DNA from: Mytilus galloprovincialis
Taxonomy: Eukaryota > Mollusca > Bivalvia > Mytilida > Mytilidae
Assembly (NCBI RefSeq): GCF_965363235.1
Contig: NC_134844.1
Location: 56,230,872-56,294,871, forward strand
Reading direction: 5' to 3'
DNA: 64,000 nucleotides
The notes beneath the pieces were generated by a model. It was given only the letters and a program-made list of their open reading frames with translations. It did no database searches and was not told the DNA's origin. Below, piece by piece: positions 1-11,690 of this stretch. The position numbers were made by a program, and so were the translations under genes. Each line of letters opens with the position of its first letter. The first letter of the stretch is position 1.

Positions 1-1181
1 GCACTCCCTGTCAGATTTGCAGTCGGTTACATGTCATGTTTGATTAGGGTCCTGTACCCCAAAATGATTTAATCCCTTTAAAGAAGCTTTAATTGAATAA
101 TCCTCCCAGTGCTGACATTTTTTAAACCTTAATTGTAGCACATTTGTGCTGGGAGCAGCCATTTTGATTGTTTGGGCATAGTAAAATACGGATCTGGATC
201 GGACCGGAAATGAATTTTTCCGGACCGGAAACGATTTTTTTTCCGGATTTGAATAAAAAGATCTAGGGTCGGGGGTTTGAGTCAGGGTCGGTCGGGAAAC
301 AGGAAACAGACATATATTTTTTTTTGGCCTAACTACACGATATGGGTTTGGCTCAATGTTGAAGGCCTGGCGTTAATTTACACCTGTCGGTGCCTACAGT
401 CACGTACTTTGGTCCCAGATGACCGGATAGTTTTTTTTAATATCAAACATTTGATCTTTTCATGAAAACATGTTACTTCTCTGCCAAAGTAATCTTGAAT
501 TGTTTTAGTCGTTCTGACGTGTTCTGTTTTCGCCACTCTTTGATAACAGAGTGTAAATTTTAAAGATATCATAAAGTCCTTTATATTGAAAATAATATTT
601 AATTAAAAATACCTAACTTCTTTTTAATTGATATCGTGTCGAGAAAAATAGAGAGAATGAGAGTCGAACACAAGTAAGTTCAGCAACAATTATCACATTG
701 AAAATAAATATCGTAATTTCATTGAAATAAATCGTGAAATGTTTTACTATTAAGAGGGTGTGAAAAAGAGGAATCAAAACATTGGGTCCCGAGTACAGTT
801 TTATTATCTATATGAAGCAAATGTGAGAATCTAAAAAATTCAATTTAAGTACACTTTAAACTTAGTATTGACGTCATTAATTTTATCAAATTCTTCCCGA
901 ATTAGCATCTGCAGATATAATAATAAATATGATATCACAAATATTTGACACACATACTTTAAGAAATTATCTTCTTCCACTTTAATATAAACAATTCCTT
1001 ATTACAAAGGAATATAAATAGATATATAAAAGTGCATCATGGGTAACTTATGTTGCTGTCTGGCGATAAAAGGGCAGTCATAATAAAATACAGAATTGGA
1101 TATGTTTACACAGATGTACATGTACAAGTATACCAAATATAGACATGAAACAAAACATCATACACGATCGTTTTTCGAAAT
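1..1181. other. AT-rich non-coding stretch
   Basis: I see no gene here. Open frames are short and lack family character. Around 195-245 the word CGGACCGGAAA occurs twice in a short direct repeat, beside G-rich sequence up to about 300. The rest is plain AT-rich sequence. Confidence 0.5.
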
Positions 1182-1204
1182 AAAAAAAAAAAAAAAAAAA
1201 AAAA
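1182..1204 (+). repeat. poly-A run
   Basis: A run of 23 A residues. It could be the tail of an old retroposed sequence, but no target duplication or body was recognised upstream. Confidence 0.8.
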
Positions 1205-1939
1205 CAACAATGTTTAGTGTTTTTCGTTACCGTTGAAGAAACCCTTCCCGTTGAAACCTTCTTCAGAAAATCGTATTTTTTTAAATGTCTTAAATTAAAT
1301 TTGCGTCATTTTTCCATACCTGTTATCATATTTGATGAATGTTTTAAAAAAGTAAAAGTACAATTGTACTGAATTATAAGATACTTTATGTAATCTTTTA
1401 CAATCTAGCCATTCTCCTTTTTAAATTTGACTGTTTATGAGAAAGAACGAATATCATATGGAGGTCTTAATCTGTTTCTATCATAACTCATTTTGTAATT
1501 TGATAATTCGATTTCTAGACATTTATCTGGTTTATAGGAATACAACCAGCTTAGGCAAGAATCGCTTCAATAATCCATCTAAATTTACTATTACAAAATC
1601 GTTGTATTTAAAAAATCACAATTTCGCAAATAAGACATAAAAGCACCTAATAATAGACGTACTCTCTGACCAATACATCGGTTTATCAACAGATTGACAA
1701 AAATGAACCGGTACAGGATTATGCAGGATTTTTATGGACGATTTTTGAGACTATCCAGAAAAAATCTGGATATCACCACCGCTTAAAGCATAGCCGGCAC
1801 ATGTTTATATTGAATTATATATCCGTTCATTCGTCCGTCTGTCAATTCGTTTGTTTGATCCGTACATTATACCTGTATTTTCTTCCAAACCATGCACTTA
1901 TATTAAGCGCTATCAAACATTTTTCTCGTTGCTGAAGGC
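1205..1939. other. non-coding, nothing recognised
   Basis: AT-rich sequence with no supported gene. The longest frame (1,437-1,640) has no recognisable motif and ordinary AT-rich composition. Confidence 0.4.
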
Positions 1940-2370
1940 CGTACGGTTGCCAATAGATATAAGAATATGTGGTATAAGTGCAAAAGAGACAAATCTCCAT
2001 CAAAGTCACAATTTGTAAACGTAAACCATTATAGGTCAAAGTGCGGTGGTGTGATTTCGAGCCTTTTTTTTTATAGCTGACGGTGCGGTAGGGGCTTTGC
2101 TTATTGTTGATGGTCGTACCGTATGACTTAAAGACGTTAATTTCTGTGTCATTTGGTCTGTTGTGGATATTTGTCTCATTGGCAATCATACCACATCTTT
2201 TTATATTCAACACTGAGCCTTGGCTGACACCGATCGGTAAGCTATAAAGGGTCCCAAAAATGACTAGTGTAAAACCATTCAAATAGGAAAACCAACAATC
2301 TAAATTATTAAAAACAAACGAGAAACGAGAATCACGTATGGTCCACCTCAACAAACGAAAACTACTGACC
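1940..2370. repeat. dispersed mussel repeat, family B, two opposed fragments
   Basis: About 1,940-2,208 reads in reverse as the family that begins TGGTATGATTGCCAATGAGA and continues through ACGGTACG...TCAACAATAAGC. About 2,210-2,340 is a forward fragment with GAGCCTTGGCTGACACCGA and GCTATAAAGGGTCCC. The same words recur at 10,600, 11,455 and 20,310. A 189-residue minus-strand frame across this repeat is a by-product, not a gene. I recognise the family as very common in mussel DNA; its class is unknown to me. Confidence 0.75.
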
Positions 2371-3794
2371 AATAAAAATATTGTAACATCACAACATAGA
2401 AGACACACCATTAAATTGAAATAGCTTTAAGTTATCTCAATCAAAAAGACATATACACAAAAAACAATTAAGTGACCATACACTGAACGGATAAATTGAT
2501 CTATGACACAATGTAGCATGAAATCAATAAAGCAAGGGGGTTATGTGTAAAACAATATCAGAAAGACAACCATAACCTTGGACAAAATAACGCCAAATAA
2601 AATAACGTAAGTTTTCTTAAACGGTATTGATCGACAAAAGGAATGGAGAACGAAATAAGCGTTTATTTCTACTACATTTTGTACCTATACCAAGATAGAC
2701 CGTACTTCAAATAATATAGAGAGGACTTGTAAAATGGGCTTGACTTTAACCTGTTATTTGAAAAAATAAGATGTTATAGACATGGGCAGAAGTTCTAAAT
2801 AGTGTCGGACGAGGCTGCGTAATTATGCATCCCCGACAACAATAAGACCACCCCTTTTAGCATTGTATTTTCTATCTGATGGGAGAAGTCCAGGTGACCA
2901 CATTTTTATATTAGAATCAACCCTTGGAGTTTGACATTTTTCTTCTCGCAAAAAGTAGCGTAAATGAAACTCTCTTGATTTTATTTATTTTATAACCTTA
3001 TTTTTTTTTTACATATCTTTATTTTTTTTAAAACTGGTTATGTTGTGCTTTACCTCAGAGTGCTTTACTTGTCCATGTACTTTTTGTTGGAGATTTTTCA
3101 GATTATAGCACAAATTTCAAAGTTAACTTTTTTTCTCATCTGCTTTTAATATTTCAACTGAAATAGTGGATCCTACGGTTTGGTTTTATCACTGCACAAA
3201 TAGTACTTTCTTTTTCCTTTTTAAAAGGCTATAACTTAGGTTTAAATATGTATGAAGATAGCTATGAATGTCGCCCGTAAAACAACCACATACACACCCT
3301 TCTCACCATCGACTGTCGGGTCAACATTCAAACTGTGATCATACGTAGGCGTCTCGGTGTGTCCTACAATTTAAAGCAAAAGACATAAAAGAGAACCTGA
3401 GCACAGCAACACTAGAAAAACCACAAATGACCATTTGTACTCGATAAACTGTTAATGGTTACGACCTATAGCGTAAGTAACTATCTTATAATTTATAGCA
3501 TAGTATACGTGCTCGTCGTAGTAAAATCTATACCCATTGATAGTCTAAATGTCATGGTCATTAAGGTCATATTTGTGGTCACTAGGTTTATAATTTGAAA
3601 TTACCGATTTAAATAAATAAAACAAGAGGTATATAACCAATTGACTATATCAGAACGATAAATCTGCTTTAACGCAAAAAATATAATTTCGCACTAAATA
3701 AGTTAAAAAGACGTGATGTCCACTTTTGCCTTGTCATAGAGGTGTGAGTGTCTTTTAAATTATTTGTATTTTGTTTCTTCTTTGTTATTTTCTA
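2371..3794. other. non-coding, nothing recognised
   Basis: AT-rich intergenic sequence with T-rich tracts near 3,000-3,030 and no supported gene or clear repeat family. Confidence 0.4.
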
Positions 3795-3895
3795 GTGTCT
3801 AAAAAATGCTTTTACATATATGTTGTCTGCTCTATGGTCGGGTTGTTGTCTCTTTGACACATTCCCCATTTCCATTCTAAATTTTATTTAAGAAC
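3795..3895 (+). repeat. dispersed repeat, family C
   Basis: Contains TATGGTCGGGTTGTTGTCTC and then GACACATTCCCCATTTCCAT. The same sequence occurs in reverse at 20,675-20,765 and 61,825-61,965. From memory this is the extreme 3' end of the bivalve reverse-transcriptase element whose body is seen at 58.6-61.1 kb (inference). Confidence 0.75.
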
Positions 3896-5287
3896 CAGTG
3901 GAATATACTCTATGAGCTCGAGGCTCTGGTAAGTTTTCTTTAGAGACCCACCAGAGTTCATATGGAGGCAATATATAAAATAAGCAGATGTCGTATTAAT
4001 TGAATTTGTCTACAACTATATACCACAGACCAAAATGACGTATATATAAGCAACTATATACAACATTGAGAGTTCTATCTTCTATAACCACAGTGGTGGA
4101 CTGCCAAAAACTGACAATTCACTGGATCTCTGCAATATAAAAAAAGGTCATACCGTCTACCGGTTGCAAGAGTAACCAAATTGAGCTCGGAACTCGGATA
4201 CTGGTAGTGTTAATCTTCAATATACTAGGACAGCGCAAACCATAAAAAAGTACCACTAACTTGAACAAAGGCAACTTTGATCTTTCTTTATACGGCTTCT
4301 TATAAATGCATAGACATGGGTCAACTTAACTTCGCTGTTTGTAACATATATCACTATTAAAATTGTTTAGGGAATTATTGGACATCAAATGCATTCTTAC
4401 ATTTATGTACATGTATCATACTATTAGAATAGATTCAATTAAAACTATATTATACTTGAAATTTTCACCTGTCTACCAATAAGTATATAAGTAGGTATTC
4501 AGGTACAACGATTGGAAACAAGTTTAAACTCCTGATGTGGTAATCGAACTTTGATCTTATGATTTTAATAACCACAATAAATAGATAAATTTGTCAAATG
4601 TCTGTGAAAAGGTGAATTATTATCAATTGTAAACCGCACATGACGACAAATGTTGATCTCTCGCCATTAATGGAATCAATTTGTGTTTGATGCGCATCGG
4701 CCAGCGCAAAATTGCTTTATTACAATACTTTAATAAATATTTATGGTCAAATTTTGGGAAGGGAGGGGTCGAGGTCACATTAATTGCAGCTGTGGATTAA
4801 AACGTGTTGGTGATCATAAGATGTTTCATTGTCAAAATTATTTGAACAGACTGAATAATTTCATTAAAAAATGTTAAAGTTTTAGTTTTTGTTATCTTGG
4901 TTTGTGATTCACTATTGTTTGATCATCGCACCTCAAACTGCGTCGTTTCTTTTTCATTTTGTACACAGTCACTTACGTTTTGCACTCGATCGTGCTTCAT
5001 GTGATACTACCTTCTTTGACCCAAATGGTTCATTCTATGATAGGGGATCGGGGTCCTGAATTTCTTTAAATTTTGATCGATTCTAGTAAGTGTATTTATA
5101 AGGAAATTTTAGAGATGCAAGCTAACACGTGCGTTATTTAGACTATTTTATACTGGTGACGAATGCATGTATGCTACCCTATAGATTACTATCAGAATCA
5201 TCATATACGATCACATATCCGATGGGCACATCCAAGAAACCACTTCATAATTAGTGAAAATGTGTAGTAGGGGAAAACTTAACCCAA
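3896..5287. other. non-coding, nothing recognised
   Basis: AT-rich intergenic DNA; no gene, RNA or repeat family supported. Confidence 0.4.
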
Positions 5288-5294
5288 ATGATTG

Positions 5295-5460
5295 ACTTGG
5301 GCAGTGGCGGATCCAGAAATTTTCATAAGTGGGGGCCCACTGACTGCCTAAACAGGGGCCCGCTCCAGTCACGCTTCAGTGATTCCCTATATAAGCAACC
5401 AATTTTTTTCCCAAAAAGGGGGGGCCGGGCCCCCTGCCCCCCCCTAAATTCTCCTCTGTT
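5295..5460 (+). repeat. GC-rich dispersed repeat, family D (GGCGGATCCAG type)
   Basis: Begins GGCAGTGGCGGATCCAGAAA and ends in a C/G-rich block (GGGGCCGGGCCCCC) in an otherwise AT-rich region. The 'AGTGGCGGATCCAG' start is a widespread end of short non-autonomous elements in invertebrates. A related short element is at 23,806-23,900. The small frame across it is not a gene. Confidence 0.6.
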
Positions 5461-7790
5461 GGGGTATTTACGATTTATATTATTTCAAAATACAATAATA
5501 TAAACCAAATAAATCGACTTTAATCGACTCAATAATTAACGAAAGTTTTACGAGTGAAAAATAAATTTGAAATGTCAAACTCTAACAGTTGACTGGATTT
5601 ATAGAAATAAGATCTCCATAGACAACCGGCCGTAAAACAATTGTAAAATAAGGGCGTCTCATTGTTGTATTGCATACTAATATATAATTCAATATGTAGC
5701 AGCGTCCTGTCTGAATGGTGACGCTAAATCTTATCTCGTCACGGTAGGGAAAGCGCCGCGCCACTCTATGTGCTCATTATAGAACCGTGGCAGATACTCG
5801 CAGATGGGTTTATAGGTCAATTTTTACACGGCAATTTATTTTCCCCTTTATACACTAATTTTCAGTGGCAGTCCATGTTTCCTCAGCTTAATCACTTTTG
5901 CAGAAACTTAAGTAATCTATTCTAGTCCTGAATATGCATACATATTTGCCACTGGATGTTAAGCAAGCAACAATCTATCAATCGAAAATATTTATTAGTT
6001 CTTGAATGTTACCCTGTATAGTAAAAATGCAAAGACACCATGCATTAATTATTTTTTCTTATTTTCGCGAAACCGTAAATGATATACATCATCTCATAAT
6101 CTAAATTATTATTTTTTGAAAACTTGTTTATCGCTATGTTCTGAGAATGTTTTATTCTTTATTTTTCGGTGCAAAAAACAGCTTTACTCCCATTCTCCTT
6201 TATCATATTATAAGCTTATTCAACACAGATACAAGTATCATTGCTAATATGCAAGATACCAAATATTAAATTGTGGGTGACTGTGTTGAATATGGGTAGG
6301 CGGATTGATGAATTGGTGTTTAGTCTCTAGCGTGCAAATAAAACACGAATTTCAGGACAAAATCATGGAAATATTATGATAAATTTATATGAGATATTAG
6401 TTTTGTACTAGACTAACTTGTTCATGATCGGCTGGATTTTTATGAGCTAGTTCACAAGAAAGATATGTCCCACTATTCCTGTGCACGTTACTTAGACTCA
6501 GAGCCGATCAGTCTGTCTTATTTCCTCATTTCTGCTTATACTAGGAGCAGCTGAAGCAACATATGCAAAAATTTAAGTCTTTTATTTAACCCTTCCGGGG
6601 ATTGAATACACGACTTCCCAAACCACCCACCCCACCCTGGAATCCAGGCGAGTATGGCAGAACGAGACTACCGAGGAGGTTGGCGGTTATGTAAATGAAC
6701 AGTTTAATAACTATACTCCAAAATCAAATATTTTTGTCTTCCTTCCATAATCGGATTTCAATACCGTACTTTTAAAGGTTAAAAATCAAATATACAAATC
6801 TTTTGTTTTTGTCGATGCATGTCGTTATTTTTAAATTCTAAATTGAAAATAGATTGTAAATCATAGTAAAATTTGCAATGCTTTTTTGTTAAATGAGGTT
6901 AAAACGAAACGTATATTTGCTATGGGCCTTTGCGTAAAATTGGTATACTTTAGTGCGTATGTCAGTACATGTAAAGTAAAGGTATTGGAATTCATCAGGA
7001 AATACCATCGATTATCTTCTGCTCTACATACCGAATTGTTGTCCGATTCAATTAACTCTTTGAATTTGTTAAATTTAGGAAATGACGCCCCTTTCAGGTG
7101 TTTATTTCATTACTTAAAATTCGATAACAATACATTTAAATTGCATTCAGAATTGACACGTGCAAATATCAAGGTCGAAATGATATTTGACTTAAAAAGT
7201 AATTTTATCTTTCTGTGATATGATTATTATTGCCAGTGAATCACTGATAAACTATTACTATTTATATACGATTAAAAATCTTCCTTTTCTTTTTCGGAAA
7301 ATCGTAAAATCTACCGATAATTGGAAGATGTTTACATATTTAAAAAAAAACAGAAAATGAAAGGACAGGCAGATGTAAATCAATTAGTACTTGTATAATT
7401 TCACGGGTAGATGCATGCACTTACATCTTACATCAGCAGCCATCCCTGGGGCTAAAAATGGGGCGTCTCCTAACATGGTTTTAAATTACCAGTAGTCCAT
7501 AGCAATGTAAATAAATACAGGTCATTGAAACCCCAAAAATACGTCAAAATGAATATAATCAAAGATTTTGGTTATATAAGTATTTGCTTAAACTCAAGTA
7601 CTCCACTGACCACAATACGGCTACCCCGTACAATAACCTAATTATCAAGATGACTCAAGGGGGTCGTGTGACAACAGAACTAGGGTCAATGGGTATACGA
7701 GATGGATAGCCATAAATAAACTATCGTATTATCATAACAAACGAGAGAAAATATTTACATCGAGTAAATTGAGATTTAAGCGGGAAACCC
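5461..7790. other. non-coding; possible decayed tRNA-like fragment near 6,600-6,690
   Basis: No supported gene. On the minus strand about 6,690-6,595 has a B-box-like word (ATTCAATCCCC) and a roughly 90-bp GC-richer block that may be an old tRNA-derived SINE head; this is weak. The rest is AT-rich. Confidence 0.3.
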
Positions 7791-7801
7791 CGACCACTAA
7801 A

Positions 7802-7809
7802 TATATAAA
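7802..7809 (+). promoter_or_regulatory. TATA box of the 447-residue protein gene
   Basis: TATATAAA lies about 25-30 bp before a plausible transcription start near 7,830-7,835. It precedes a non-coding first exon that ends at a good donor (CAG then GTAAGA) near 7,912. A clear TATA box and short 5' exon suggest a regulated, possibly inducible gene (inference). Confidence 0.55.
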
Positions 7810-7829
7810 CCTTTGAAGTTCATTCATAC

Positions 7830-7912
7830 AGTTTATTCTGGTTCAAGAAGTTGACACCGTAACATCAAACTTACTACGAACGATTGTAAAGGGTTTACCT
7901 TATATCATTTCA
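7830..7912 (+). other. putative non-coding first exon and donor site
   Basis: Sequence between the TATA box and TTTCAG/GTAAGAG. The matching acceptor is the pyrimidine-rich TTTTGTCTTCAG ending at about 8,370, one or two bases before the start codon. This gives an intron of about 455 bp. The start of the exon is inferred from TATA spacing only. Confidence 0.5.
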
Positions 7913-8371
7913 GGTAAGAGATTCTACAATTTATAACTTTTAAAACGAATATGACAATTTTAATTTTTAATTTATTTTAAAACATTTTATTTTATTTCAG
8001 ATAAAAGAATCAGATACATTTCATACCTTTTTAACGAAAATTGAAATGTTTTAACTTTTTTTTAACTTGAAAGTATTCTTCCTTGATAAAAATTTGTTTT
8101 TAATTTTTTGATTTTGTTTTTTAGTATTAGTTTGATTTAAATTAGACTATACATGGACAACCCATGAGACTTTGTTTATGCAACTATATACATGTACATG
8201 TATTGATATAGCATAAATAAATATACTTGTATCAAATGTTTTCGCTACGCTCGCATTCATGTTTCTGTGCACAATTCAACTTCCTCTCATTCAAGAATTA
8301 GATGTTGTTAAATTATGATATCAATTTGTTCTTATTCATTTTATTGATATTCATGTAATTTTGTCTTCAGG

Positions 8372-9715
8372 ATGACTATCGGAGAATCCTTAACAACATT
8401 TCTAAAAGTTTCGAAATGGAGAACGTCAAAAAGAAAAACACAGAAAAAGAGCCGACCACGGAGTATCTTGGATGTAACAGATATAATCAGAAACATCGAG
8501 GGTCTAGATTCCTCTTACCATTCTTTTGATGTTGATTTCACGTACGAAATTCCTTCCAATCTTCCGGAAATTCCCGTGAAATCTCGCAAAGCTGAAAAAT
8601 CAAGGAAATCCGAAAATCGAAAATCTTGGATGTCATTTATGTGTGGAAGGAATAATTTTGACTTTGATGATCCAAAGGAAGAAGTCCCAATGCTGGCGAA
8701 ATTGTCAAATAAACAGGAAGACAAAAGTACAAAGCGACTTCAACAAGAACAAGTTAAAGCAGAAGACAGCAAAACAAAACCATCAACACCGAGTCAAAAT
8801 GAGTTAGTTGACATTGAAATCATAACCCCCGAATCGCCGATTGAAAACATCGACTCGTCGATTAAAATCATAACCGAATCGCCGATTGTAAACATAACCG
8901 AGTCGCCGATTGAAAACATAACAGAATCTCCGATTTCTTCACAAAACAAACGACTGTCATGGATGTCTTTGATGTGCGGAAGCCAAAAAAATTTGGATTT
9001 CGAAAACCAGCATGTCGTTTCAATGAAACCTGATAAATCATCTCCAAAACAAAATAACAAAGAGGAAAATAGAAAATCGTGGATGTCACTCGTGTGTGGA
9101 AGTGGCCAAAAGGAAAATAACTTTAGAAAGTCTGTTTATAGAGATTCCGGAATCTCTCTCCTTTCGGAAGACAGCGAGGTTCACCCAATACAAGCACATT
9201 CCAAATTTCAAAGCAGATCATGTGATGACATTTTAGACAGTCTACGTCACAGTGACGATAAATGTGAGGTATTCAGTGACGAATCATTTGAATGTGGCTC
9301 TCCTTCAATGAACAATCTATTCAGAACTTCGAGCATCCAAGAAAATTCATTTCAGATAATGCGCAGACGACACAGAAATGTGAATAGAAGGCGTGGAAAG
9401 GACTTCGACTCGTGTTATAGCTCATGCGACTTTAAGATTTTAGCGCCGATTTTAGCGGGAAGTAAAAGTGAAGGAGACTTAACCAGGGTTGGCTCTTTCG
9501 TTGAAAGAGAAGTTCGATTTTCAGGAATTGAAGAAACATTTAAAGAAAAATCAGTTTCATCGATGGAAGTGTGTCGAATTAACAGCGTACACCTTAAATC
9601 ATGGCAAATCCGTCGCCAAAGACGAGACCAGAAAAACAAACTGAAACGAGCATCCAGAAATCTTGAACTTGTGTTAAGCAAGGACTTCGAATTCGAAGAA
9701 CGATTGATAATGTAA
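8372..9715 (+). CDS. unknown Ser/Lys-rich protein with three SWMS-CG motifs
   Basis: An open frame of 447 residues that starts directly after a splice acceptor, so the ATG is well placed. I do not recognise the protein. It has no signal peptide or membrane segment and is rich in Ser, Lys and Glu, so it is probably soluble and largely disordered. A motif of the form (K/R)(S/L)SWMSxxCG appears three times, with its Trp near residues 86, 196 and 237, each followed by Asn/Asp-Phe. Residues about 154-188 are short tandem repeats built on ITESPIxN. DSGISLLS near residue 255 resembles a loose phosphodegron. REVRF near residue 380 fits an RVxF-type PP1 docking motif, and the C-terminal 40 residues are very basic. 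These motif readings are suggestions only. The gene stands alone, with its own TATA box upstream and AATAAA downstream. Codon use is even, with no breaks, which supports a real gene. Confidence 0.8.
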   Translation: MTIGESLTTFLKVSKWRTSKRKTQKKSRPRSILDVTDIIRNIEGLDSSYHSFDVDFTYEIPSNLPEIPVKSRKAEKSRKSENRKSWMSFMCGRNNFDFDDPKEEVPMLAKLSNKQEDKSTKRLQQEQVKAEDSKTKPSTPSQNELVDIEIITPESPIENIDSSIKIITESPIVNITESPIENITESPISSQNKRLSWMSLMCGSQKNLDFENQHVVSMKPDKSSPKQNNKEENRKSWMSLVCGSGQKENNFRKSVYRDSGISLLSEDSEVHPIQAHSKFQSRSCDDILDSLRHSDDKCEVFSDESFECGSPSMNNLFRTSSIQENSFQIMRRRHRNVNRRRGKDFDSCYSSCDFKILAPILAGSKSEGDLTRVGSFVEREVRFSGIEETFKEKSVSSMEVCRINSVHLKSWQIRRQRRDQKNKLKRASRNLELVLSKDFEFEERLIM

Positions 9716-9918
9716 ATTTTTGATTCAAATATGTGTTGTAAATTTTATACATATGTAAGTTCATGTGAAAAAATATTAATCAATACTGTTTTAAGTATTG
9801 TAATATGGATATAAACGGGTTAAATTTTACCAAAATTTATGAATGTACCGAAATACTCTTAAATTCTGCCTTTTCATTGAAATCATCATTCATGATTGTA
9901 AATTCATAATGTTTTGAA

Positions 9919-9924
9919 AATAAA
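9919..9924 (+). terminator. polyadenylation signal AATAAA
   Basis: AATAAA 204 bp after the stop codon of the 447-residue gene, the first canonical signal downstream on the same strand. Confidence 0.55.
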
Positions 9925-10599
9925 AACTATGTATCAAATTTGACAATTCTCAGCTTGTTAATGCACAAAAAATAACGAGACATCAAGTTTTTGGGTATAC
10001 CACCTTCAACAGTAGACCAGTGTCTAAAATATGCCAAGACAAGAATTGTAAAGATTCTTGAAATAAGAAAAAAACCCAACATCCATGAATATTTGAACAC
10101 TCTTCTCCTTTCTATCCCTTTTCAGATCTCTGCCAGTGGAATAACAAAAGGATGTACAATAATTATCATTACAGAAAAAAAAACTTATTAGTTATAACAA
10201 ACTGGAACCTATCATACCACTGCATCGATAATACTCCTTCACTGGTTGATTTTGATGTTAAATTGTTTTTCATTCTATTGATTTTAGCACTTAATCAAAA
10301 AGAGACAAGAGACCACTGAAGGAATTTACTTCTGGTCCATTAATTTGGTAATTCACAGTATTGAAAACAAAAGAAAATCACTTTCCGCAAAATACTAAAG
10401 GTTGACCGTCAGGGACCTGTCAGATAACTAAAGATTAACTCATGTGCCTCGGAAGATCGGCTGTTCCACTTCACAAGCAAATGTATATATCAAGCCTGAA
10501 CTATTCAGCAAAACTACGTGGTTAAAGTCTATCTTTTTAATACATTTTAACAAGAAAGTTATGTATTTTCCCATAGTTTTCAGTGTTCTGGGTATACAA
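9925..10599. other. non-coding, nothing recognised
   Basis: AT-rich, with short frames only. Confidence 0.4.
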
Positions 10600-10890
10600 A
10601 TAAGATATGCTATGATTGCCAATGAGACAACTCTCTATCAGAGACCAAATAACATAGAAATTACCAATTATGTAGATATAGGAAGATGTGGTATGAGTAC
10701 CAATGAGACAACTCTCCATCCAAGACACAATTTATACAAGTAAACTATTATAGTTTAAGGTACGGCCTTCAACACGGAGCCTTGGCTCACACCGAGCAGC
10801 AAGCTATAAAGGGCCCAAAAATTACAAGTGTAAAACCATTGAAACGGGAAAACCAACGGTCTTATCTTTATAAAAACTTGAAGCGAGAAT
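10600..10890 (+). repeat. dispersed repeat, family B
   Basis: Two successive partial heads (ATGATTGCCAATGAGACAAC near 10,612 and GAAGATGTGGTATGAGTACC near 10,682) run into GGTACGGCCTTCAACACGGA and GCTATAAAGGGCCC. Same family as 1,940-2,370, 11,455 and 20,310. The duplicated head suggests one copy inserted in or next to another. Confidence 0.8.
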
Positions 10891-10934
10891 GATTTACTTT
10901 TGCTAATAAAACGGTATAATTTTGGTCACAAGAC

Positions 10935-11170
10935 ACAATATCTTTATTAACGGTGATTTTTGTCATACAAGTGAGAGGTTTAGCTAGCTATAAAACCAGG
11001 TTCAATCCACCATTTTCTACATTAGAAAATGCCTGTACCAAGTCAGGAATATGACAGTTGTTATCCATTCGTTTGATGTGTTTGGACTTTTGATTTTGCC
11101 ATTTGATTTTTGATTTTCCTTTTTGAATTTTCCTCGGAGTTCAGTATTTTTGTGTTTTTACTTTTTATGT
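10935..11170 (+). repeat. dispersed repeat, family A
   Basis: Contains ATAAAACCAGGTTCAATCCA, ATGACAGTTGTTATCCATTC and TTTGATGTGTTTGGACTTTT. The same block is found at 31,690-31,935 and 45,385-45,640, and in reverse near 19,565-19,735. Family class unknown; common in mussels from memory. Confidence 0.75.
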
Positions 11171-11454
11171 TGCTATAGAATTTTTGCTTCCTTTTCATCG
11201 AAAACTTACATCAATACCTTTTTAAAAACCTTAGAGAAAGTGCATAACTCGTGTGTCCTCAATCATTCGGGTAAACTATATAGTCATAAAATCATTTGGA
11301 AATCAAACAATTGAAATATTGGAGAGCACAAAAATTAACGGACACAAAGAGACCAATAATAAGCCATATAAGGTCAACTTATAATTCTGTTAGACATTGC
11401 TAATGTTCGACTATTATTCTAGTGGATATATCATTACGTATAAAAATAATAAAT

Positions 11455-11690
11455 ATGAGGTATGATTGACAATGAGACAACTCTAAAAAAAAGACCAAAT
11501 GACACAGACATTAACAACTGCATGTAGGTCACCGTACGGGCTTCAACAATGAGTAAAACCCATATCCCATAGCCAGCTATGAAAGGTAAAGAAATGTAAA
11601 ATGTAAAACAACAAAAAGGAGAAAACTAACGGTCTTATTTATGCAAAATAATAATGAACGAAAAACAAATATGTAACACAACAATAAACG
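11455..11690 (+). repeat. dispersed repeat, family B
   Basis: Starts TGAGGTATGATTGACAATGA and carries TAGGTCACCGTACGGGCTTC and a GCTATGAAAGG block in the order seen in the other family B copies. Confidence 0.8.

Noticed and set aside
1842-2411. A 189-residue minus frame
   Set aside because: It lies across two opposed fragments of dispersed repeat family B, with no domain and low-complexity joints.
6886-7218. A 110-residue plus frame
   Set aside because: No motif, AT-rich chance composition, no splice or promoter context; kept out although it could be an isolated exon.
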